Positions 59,508 to 64,000 of a DNA stretch of 64,000 nt are shown one piece after another. The notes beneath the pieces were generated by a model. The model did not search any database and was not told the DNA's origin. It saw only the letters and a program-made list of their open reading frames with translations. Source of the DNA: Chryseobacterium aquifrigidense (GTDB lineage: Bacteria > Bacteroidota > Bacteroidia > Flavobacteriales > Weeksellaceae); assembly GCF_006716485.1 (NCBI RefSeq), contig NZ_VFPD01000002.1:248001-312000 (forward strand), given 5' to 3'. Both the position numbers and the translations under genes were made by a program. Position 1 is the stretch's first letter; the number at the start of each line of letters is the position of its first letter.

Positions 59508-60500
59508 ATGATCAAAAAAATCAATTCTATTGGTATTCTCTTACTGATGTTTTCGGTATCATGTTCAAGGGATGAAGTGAGTACTATTAATGATGATTCA
59601 GAAAAAGTGAATTATTCTGAGGTGAAGAAATCACAGTTGACGGAGGCAGAGATGCTTCAAAAAGGCTGGAAAATTGTAGATGAATTTAAATTATCAGGGA
59701 ATGATAGTCTGAGAACAAACTATAGTTCATCTAATGAAGAGCGTGAAATCCCTTTCAAGTCCAATCATCTGAAAGACATGGGATATGATACCAGTTACTC
59801 CGGAGAAAGAACGAGGTTAAAAAATGTTTTTGCTTACTCTGGCCAGGTTCCGGATGGAATTATATTTAATCCTGACCTTTCTGTAGATGGAGATGCCCGG
59901 AATACGGCTCCTAATCCTAATGTTTCCATTGTTCTGGGAACTCCTGAGGTATCTATAAAAACAGATGGAGTAGATTTACCGGATAACGCCTATACTACGG
60001 AGGCGATTAATAATGGGGACAGAGAAAGTGAGATTACGGTAACTTATTCTTATAAAAAAGGATATTCTACCTCCTGGAAACGGACTGTCTCAGGGTCATT
60101 TGAAGTGGCAGCATCAGTATCTGTTGATATTCCGCTGGTAGCAAAAGCTTCAGCAAGCACAAAAGTTGTGGTAGGAGGAGATACAACAGAAGGTACAGAA
60201 AATTCTGAAGAAATTACTGAGACCAGCAGCTACAAGACCATTGTCCCTGCCCATTCTAAAAAATCAATTTCTATCCTGACAAAATTGAAAGGATCATCTG
60301 TTGAGTACTTTGTACCTATGAAATTAACCGGAAGATTACAGGCAAACTTTCCTTCTCCTGTAGATGGACATTATTACTGGGCTTTCCCTATTGAAAGCTT
60401 CCCTGATTTTCTTTCCAATATACACGGAGAGTCCGGTATTGTAAAATCTGTAAGTAATGTAAGTGTTACTGTACTGGAATCACCGGCACAACAGATATAA
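59508..60500 (+). CDS. Lipoprotein with an aerolysin/ETX-MTX2-like pore-forming fold
   Basis: A 330-residue lipoprotein with lipobox VSC (Cys19). After an N-terminal linker (20-110) the region about 145-285 alternates Ser/Thr-rich strands in the aerolysin-family style: YTTEAINNGDRESEITVTYS, WKRTVSGSFEVAASVSVD, a likely hairpin through AKASASTKVVVGGDTTEGTE and SEEITETSSYKTIVPAHSKK. The SYKTIVPAHSKKSI motif and the amphipathic 195-235 stretch are what ETX/MTX2 toxins use for the prepore and transmembrane hairpin. A lipid anchor would keep it on the cell that makes it, unlike secreted toxins. Its target is unknown. A terminator follows. Confidence 0.65.
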   Translation: MIKKINSIGILLLMFSVSCSRDEVSTINDDSEKVNYSEVKKSQLTEAEMLQKGWKIVDEFKLSGNDSLRTNYSSSNEEREIPFKSNHLKDMGYDTSYSGERTRLKNVFAYSGQVPDGIIFNPDLSVDGDARNTAPNPNVSIVLGTPEVSIKTDGVDLPDNAYTTEAINNGDRESEITVTYSYKKGYSTSWKRTVSGSFEVAASVSVDIPLVAKASASTKVVVGGDTTEGTENSEEITETSSYKTIVPAHSKKSISILTKLKGSSVEYFVPMKLTGRLQANFPSPVDGHYYWAFPIESFPDFLSNIHGESGIVKSVSNVSVTVLESPAQQI

Positions 60501-60523
60501 AACTACTTTAATAAAGATTATAT

Positions 60524-60560
60524 AAACAGCAGATATTCAAAATTTCTGCTGTTTTTTTTG
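60524..60560 (+). terminator. Terminator of the aerolysin-like gene
   Basis: AAACAGCAGA (60524-60533) and TCTGCTGTTT (60545-60554) form a 10-bp stem with an 11-nt loop and an 8-T run. Confidence 0.9.
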
Positions 60561-60781
60561 TTTGTGCTTTTAAGTGTAAGTTCTGTAAAAGCCTTCGAGA
60601 AAGCAATCTGTCATCTGAATAATGAATTTTAAAAGATGATTACAAAAAAGGATTGACATCTTAATGAATTCTATTCTTAACTTTGCTTTTTTAAATAATA
60701 TATGCTGAAAGAAAAAGCTGATCATTAACTGGCTTATGGTAGAGGAATATCACAGTATAATAAAGTCAAAATGATTACAAA

Positions 60782-60900
60782 ATGACAGGAGGATTCAAAA
60801 AAAAATCCGCCAGAAAAATGCGGAGAACAGTGGTTTCGGAACCAATGCATCCGGAAGATTTATCAATAAGGACGGCCTCCCGAATGTTCAGAGAAGGGGA
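60782..60900 (+). other. Out-of-frame N-terminus of the Kir channel (A9 run at 60797-60805)
   Basis: An ATG at 60782 reads MTGGFKKK and then, because the following run has nine A's, enters a frame ending at TGA. With ten A's it would read IRQKNAENSGFGTNASGRF, then INKDGLPNVQRRG, straight into the channel frame at 60901. That peptide is the conserved N-terminal segment of bacterial inward rectifiers. The gene is either frameshifted, slips at the A run, or has a sequencing error. Confidence 0.75.
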
Positions 60901-61752
60901 GTGAATGTTTTTAACAGGCTAAGCTGGTACCACACCATGCTGAATCTCTCATCATTCCGTTTTATATCGTATCTGATTATCGCTTATATCATCATTAATC
61001 TTGTATTTGCTATGATCTATTATCTGATTGGTGTAGAGCATCTTACTGGAATAGATAAGAGTGATCCACTCAATGAATTTATTGATGTCTTTTTCTTCAG
61101 TTCCCAGACATTTACCACCGTTGGATATGGAAGAATAGCTCCTGTAGGTTTTTTGGCAAGTCTGGTGGCTACTTTTGAAGCTTTTCTGGGATTGCTTACC
61201 TTTGCCATTGCAACAGGACTTTTTTACGGAAGATTTTCAAGACCCCGGGCGTATCTTAGATTTTCTGATATAGCCGTTATTGCCCCTTTTCAGGAGTCTT
61301 CAGCATTAATGTTCAGGCTTGCACCGTATAAAAATAATGCATTGACGGATGCAGACGTTATTGTATCTGCAGCCATTGAGGTGATAGAAAACGGAGTTGC
61401 CAAAAGCAATTTCTACAGGCTTACAACACAGATGAGTAAAATCAATACGCTGGCTCTCAACTGGACCGTAGTGCATAAAATTGATGAAAACTCTCCGTTT
61501 TATGGATTTTCTGAAGAAGATTTTAAAAATACCGATATGGAACTTATCGTACAGGTACGCGCATTTGACGAAGTGTTTTCAAATACGGTGGTTCAAAGGT
61601 CTTCGTATACTACAGGAGAAATTGTATATGGTGCTAAATTTGTCCCGATGTATTATCCTAACAAGGAAAATCTCTCAACAGTACTGGATCTGGATAAAAT
61701 CAATGAATATAAGAAAGAGGAACTCCCGGAGTCAGTGAGAAACAAAGAATAA
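60901..61752 (+). CDS. Inward-rectifier K+ channel (KirBac family)
   Basis: The intact frame begins at a GTG at 60901 and gives 283 residues. It holds the slide helix (NRLSWYHTMLNLSSFRFISY), TM1 (YLIIAYIIINLVFAMIYYLI), the pore with selectivity filter Thr73-Val-Gly-Tyr-Gly77 (SSQTFTTVGYGRIAP), TM2 (FEAFLGLLTFAIATGLFYGR) and the cytoplasmic Ig-like domain (PRAYLRFSDIAVIAPFQESS, LMFRLAPYKNNALTDADV). It conducts K+ in the inner membrane. The conserved stretch before the slide helix is present at 60782-60900 but out of frame. The YkgJ-type gene starts at the base after its stop. Confidence 0.9.
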   Translation: MNVFNRLSWYHTMLNLSSFRFISYLIIAYIIINLVFAMIYYLIGVEHLTGIDKSDPLNEFIDVFFFSSQTFTTVGYGRIAPVGFLASLVATFEAFLGLLTFAIATGLFYGRFSRPRAYLRFSDIAVIAPFQESSALMFRLAPYKNNALTDADVIVSAAIEVIENGVAKSNFYRLTTQMSKINTLALNWTVVHKIDENSPFYGFSEEDFKNTDMELIVQVRAFDEVFSNTVVQRSSYTTGEIVYGAKFVPMYYPNKENLSTVLDLDKINEYKKEELPESVRNKE

Positions 61753-62241
61753 ATGGATTTAGATTTTTATAAAAAACAGGCGATACAAAAGCAGAAAGAG
61801 CATAAGAAATTTCTGGACGGGTTAAAGAAAAAACCGCCCAAAAATCTTGATTATATCGTGCAGGATGCCCATAATGAAGTTTTTGAAGAAATAGACTGTT
61901 TGCAATGTGCCAATTGCTGCAAAACAACCGGTCCTCTCTATACTGAAAAGGATATTGAGAGAATTTCCAGGCATCTGCGAATGAAATCTGCTGACTTTGA
62001 GGCTAAGTTTTTAAGAGTAGATGAAGATAATGACAAAGTATTGCAGAATCTTCCCTGCTTTTTTCTGAATAGTGATAATACATGTTCTATCTACGATGTA
62101 AGGCCAAAGGCATGTCGTGAATATCCCCACACCGACCGTAAGAAGATTTATCAGATCAATAATCTCATGCTGAAAAATACCGTTATCTGCCCGGCAGCAT
62201 TTGAATTCGTAGAAAAAATGATGAAGAATATTGGGAAGTAA
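61753..62241 (+). CDS. YkgJ-family cysteine-cluster protein
   Basis: A 162-residue cytoplasmic protein with the Cys cluster typical of YkgJ: CLQCANCCKTTGPLYTEKDI, then LPCFFLNSDNTCSIYDVRPK and ACREYPHTD, and a final Cys in NTVICPAAFEF. The cluster is thought to bind zinc or an Fe-S centre. It is translationally linked to the Kir channel gene (start adjoins its stop). The function is not established. Confidence 0.88.
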   Translation: MDLDFYKKQAIQKQKEHKKFLDGLKKKPPKNLDYIVQDAHNEVFEEIDCLQCANCCKTTGPLYTEKDIERISRHLRMKSADFEAKFLRVDEDNDKVLQNLPCFFLNSDNTCSIYDVRPKACREYPHTDRKKIYQINNLMLKNTVICPAAFEFVEKMMKNIGK

Positions 62242-62474
62242 CTATGTGGGTAGAGGAGGGAAGATGAGGACTGGTAGCTCTTATCAGTGATCATGAAACA
62301 GTTATTTTTACTCTAAAATCCTCCGGATTTCAGCATCACTCTTCCAGCCAATTCAGCCGAACCATTTTTGCAAATTCCTCTTAAATAATTATAAAGTACG
62401 TTAAATAAGCTTTTTACATATAATTTTATAAATGATGCTTCGTTTAAGTTAAACAATCATTTAAATATTACATT

Positions 62475-62777
62475 ATGAAAAAGTTAATTTTAACGGCAGC
62501 GTTTACATTAGTCGGAGTAATCGCAGTATCAGCACAGTCAACACCACAAAAGCCAGCCGATACTTCAACTAATAACCCTACGACAACTCAAACCCAACAA
62601 CCGAATACACAGACTACAAGTCCTTCGGATCAAAAGAATCAACAGGAAAAATCACCTGCAACTACAACGGAAACTGCACCGGCAACTGATCCGTCAGTAA
62701 GCACAACGCCAACTGATGCCACTAAGCCTGCAGATACTCCAAAAGAGGAAAAGAAAGACAAAAAGAAGAAAAAGTAA
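62475..62777 (+). CDS. Small Thr/Pro/Gln-rich secreted protein
   Basis: A 100-residue protein with signal peptide (MKKLILTAAFTLVGVIAVSA). The mature chain is disordered looking: Thr, Pro, Gln, Ser and Asp dominate, and it ends in a run of Lys (DKKKKK). No domain is recognised. The composition suggests an envelope linker or a nucleic-acid or polyanion-binding tail. It has its own terminator at 62802. Confidence 0.75.
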   Translation: MKKLILTAAFTLVGVIAVSAQSTPQKPADTSTNNPTTTQTQQPNTQTTSPSDQKNQQEKSPATTTETAPATDPSVSTTPTDATKPADTPKEEKKDKKKKK

Positions 62778-62801
62778 AGCACTTTAGCAAACACTAGTCG
62801 G

Positions 62802-62832
62802 AATCCTGAAATCTTTATTTCAGGATTTTTTC
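62802..62832 (+). terminator. Terminator, overlapping the end of the convergent gene
   Basis: AATCCTGAAAT (62802-62812) and ATTTCAGGATT (62817-62827) form an 11-bp stem with a CTTT loop and a T-run. The 3' arm contains the stop codon of the minus-strand DUF1801 gene (62820). Confidence 0.9.
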
Positions 62833-63188
62833 TGTTCAATTTCTTTTGTTTTGAACCGGAGAATCTTAGTAATCAGATCCAGCGGAAGATTTTCATGAAT
62901 TGGAAACTGCACAGCTCCTTTGGAAAACTTATATTTTCTTTCTTTAAAATCTGTCTCAAAATTGTGGATACCTTCAGCTCCCGGATAGAATCCGATATGC
63001 TTTTTGTACCCCGCAAAATAAACCAAAGGTTTCCCTTTGTACCGGAAGGCAGGCATCTGGTAGCCAATATATTCTTCAAGATCAGGAACCTGTAAATGAA
63101 TTACTTTCCTAAGTTCTTGCAGCTTCTCCTGTACTTCCACCGGAAACAGGAGAATGTATTCATCAATATTTGTAAAAGTGTTCAGCAT
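62820..63188 (-). CDS. DUF1801 (YdhG-like) protein
   Basis: I start at 63188 (MLNTFTNIDEYILLFPVEVQ), giving 122 residues; an upstream ATG adds nine residues. It has the DUF1801 pattern: LQELRKVIHLQVPDLEEYIG, YQMPAFRYKGKPLVYFAGYK, HIGFYPGAEGIHNF and KYKFSKGAVQFPIHENLPLD. YdhG/YdeI relatives have been called iron-chaperone-like, but the role is unproven. It is downstream of the gdhA hairpins on the minus strand. Confidence 0.88.
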   Translation of the reverse strand: MLNTFTNIDEYILLFPVEVQEKLQELRKVIHLQVPDLEEYIGYQMPAFRYKGKPLVYFAGYKKHIGFYPGAEGIHNFETDFKERKYKFSKGAVQFPIHENLPLDLITKILRFKTKEIEQKKS

Positions 63189-63203
63189 GATATAAAAATA
63201 AAA

Positions 63204-63228
63204 AAAGCGCTGCATATAGCAGCGCTTT
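63204..63228 (-). terminator. Hairpin between gdhA and the DUF1801 gene
   Basis: AAAGCGCTGC (63204-63213) and GCAGCGCTTT (63219-63228) form a perfect 10-bp stem with a 5-nt loop; a T-run follows on the minus strand. It stands 16 bp before the DUF1801 start, so it is either a second terminator for gdhA or an attenuator for the next gene. Confidence 0.75.
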
Positions 63229-63281
63229 CTCCTTTCACTTTTTACTTTTTTCCCATTATCCCGGGAACAGGCTATATCAAA

Positions 63282-63308
63282 AAAGGTCGGGAGTTTTTCC
63301 CAACCTTT
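63282..63308 (-). terminator. Terminator of glutamate dehydrogenase
   Basis: AAAGGTCGGGA (63282-63292) and TCCCAACCTTT (63298-63308) form an 11-bp stem with one G-U pair; a T-run follows on the minus strand. It is 12 bp past the stop at 63320. Confidence 0.85.
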
Positions 63309-63319
63309 ATTTTTTTTCG

Positions 63320-64000
63320 TTACACAACTCCCTGAGCCAACATTGCTTCTGCTACTTTTACGAAGCCGGCAATATTTGCACCTTTTACGTAGTTTACATA
63401 ACCGTCTTCGTCTTTTCCATAGTCTCTACAAGCTTTGTGGATACCGATCATGATTTCCTTTAATCTTGCATCAACTTCTTCAGAAGTCCAGTTAAGACGG
63501 ATAGAGTTCTGAGTCATTTCTAATCCTGATGTTGCAACACCTCCAGCATTGGAAGCTTTACCAGGAGAGAATAATACTTTATTGTCTAAGAAATAGTTGA
63601 TGGCATCTAGTGTGGAAGGCATATTCGCCGCTTCAGTTACACAAACACATCCGTTTTCAACTAATTTTCTTGCATCATCTAAATCTAATTCGTTTTGGGT
63701 TGCAGAAGGGAAGGCAACATCACACTTCACATCCCAAGGACGTTTTCCAGCATGGAATTCAGCTGAAGGATATTTTTTAGCATAATCTTCAGCTCTGTTG
63801 TTTCCTGAAGATCTAAGTTCTAATAAATAATCGATCTTTTCTCCGCTGATACCATCTTTATCGTAGATGTATCCATCTGGTCCAGAGATTGTTACTACTT
63901 TAGCGCCTAGTTCAGTTGCTTTTTTGATAACTCCCCAAGCTACGTTTCCGAAACCTGATACTGTAACTGTTTTACCTTCGAAGTTTTGCCCGATAGTTTT
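63320..64000 (-). CDS. gdhA: NADP-type glutamate dehydrogenase, C-terminal part (cut by the window end)
   Basis: The frame is open from the window edge (64000) to the stop at 63320, giving 226 residues of the C-terminal part. It has the Rossmann dinucleotide motif VTVSGFGNVAWGVIKKATEL and the family segments ISGPDGYIYDKDGISGEKID, KKYPSAEFHAGKRPWDVKCD, VAFPSATQNELDLDDARKLV, ENGCVCVTEAANMPST and VLFSPGKASNAGGVATSGLE. GdhA converts 2-oxoglutarate and ammonia to glutamate and links carbon and nitrogen metabolism. Two hairpins follow the stop. Confidence 0.93.
   Translation of the reverse strand, partial: KTIGQNFEGKTVTVSGFGNVAWGVIKKATELGAKVVTISGPDGYIYDKDGISGEKIDYLLELRSSGNNRAEDYAKKYPSAEFHAGKRPWDVKCDVAFPSATQNELDLDDARKLVENGCVCVTEAANMPSTLDAINYFLDNKVLFSPGKASNAGGVATSGLEMTQNSIRLNWTSEEVDARLKEIMIGIHKACRDYGKDEDGYVNYVKGANIAGFVKVAEAMLAQGVV

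Noticed and set aside
1..64000. CRISPR arrays, tRNA or rRNA genes, insertion sequences
   Set aside because: I found no regular repeat-spacer array, cloverleaf, rRNA core sequence or transposase motif in the window.

Overview
The window looks like chromosome of a Bacteroidota bacterium, most likely a Chryseobacterium or close relative (Flavobacteriia, Weeksellaceae). The reasons are the AT-rich sequence, three proteins with type IX secretion (T9SS) C-terminal sorting domains, many lipoproteins with Bacteroidota-style lipoboxes, an S46 dipeptidyl-peptidase, LytTR regulators and families largely confined to this phylum. I see no rRNA, tRNA, CRISPR array, transposase or prophage. The genus is an inference from overall protein character.

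Layout. 1-3580: a very AT-rich conflict island, with the tail of a paralogous gene, a 784-residue protein ending in a CdiA-type tRNase domain, its probable immunity gene and a decayed gene. 3671-5600: a caspase-like protease and a cytoplasmic glutamyl-endopeptidase-like zymogen, both minus strand. 5871-8498: operon of lipoprotein, membrane protein, histidine kinase and NarL-type regulator. 8717-10131: divergent HxlR regulator and quinone oxidoreductase with an inverted-repeat operator between them. 10169-20357: a minus-strand export/toxin locus (TPR protein, lamin-tail T9SS protein, a giant SpvB/RHS protein split by one in-frame TAG and ending in a papain-like domain, and a small secreted protein). 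20871-21109: a decayed small gene. 21283-22107: universal stress protein.

22337-30219: LytS/LytTR two-component system, then a complete RND efflux operon (adaptor, pump, outer-membrane factor). 30475-34097: lipoprotein, ECF sigma factor, a membrane protein joining an anti-sigma-like N-terminus to a beta-barrel C-terminus, and a T9SS cargo. 34546-36081: YifB/ComM ATPase. 36248-36385: a 45-residue minus-strand gene. 36510-40066: an A-T-R (NRPS-like reductase) enzyme and a small protein. 40139-44777: spondin-domain lipoprotein, YdeI/OmdA-like protein, DPP7-type S46 peptidase and META lipoprotein.

44882-49177: a LytTR regulator whose phospho-acceptor Asp is Glu, next to a three-gene operon (T9SS protein, repeat-rich 840-residue fibre-like protein, small secreted protein) whose promoter carries direct repeats of about 20 bp period. 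49372-58830: HflX, DUF4919-like protein, Na+/H+ antiporter, AlkD, a cluster of secreted proteins including tandem paralogues, DUF6122-like protein and a Ca2+/H+ antiporter. 58927-62777: truncated haemoglobin, an aerolysin/ETX-MTX2-like lipoprotein, an inward-rectifier K+ channel whose conserved N-terminus lies out of frame across an A9 run, a YkgJ-type cysteine-cluster protein and a Thr/Pro-rich secreted protein. 62820-64000: DUF1801 protein and the C-terminal part of glutamate dehydrogenase.

The most promising candidates for something undescribed are the caspase plus GSE-zymogen pair, whose predicted activation site follows an Arg, the phosphomimetic LytTR regulator with its adjacent repeats, the amber-split SpvB/RHS/papain protein, and the aerolysin-like lipoprotein.
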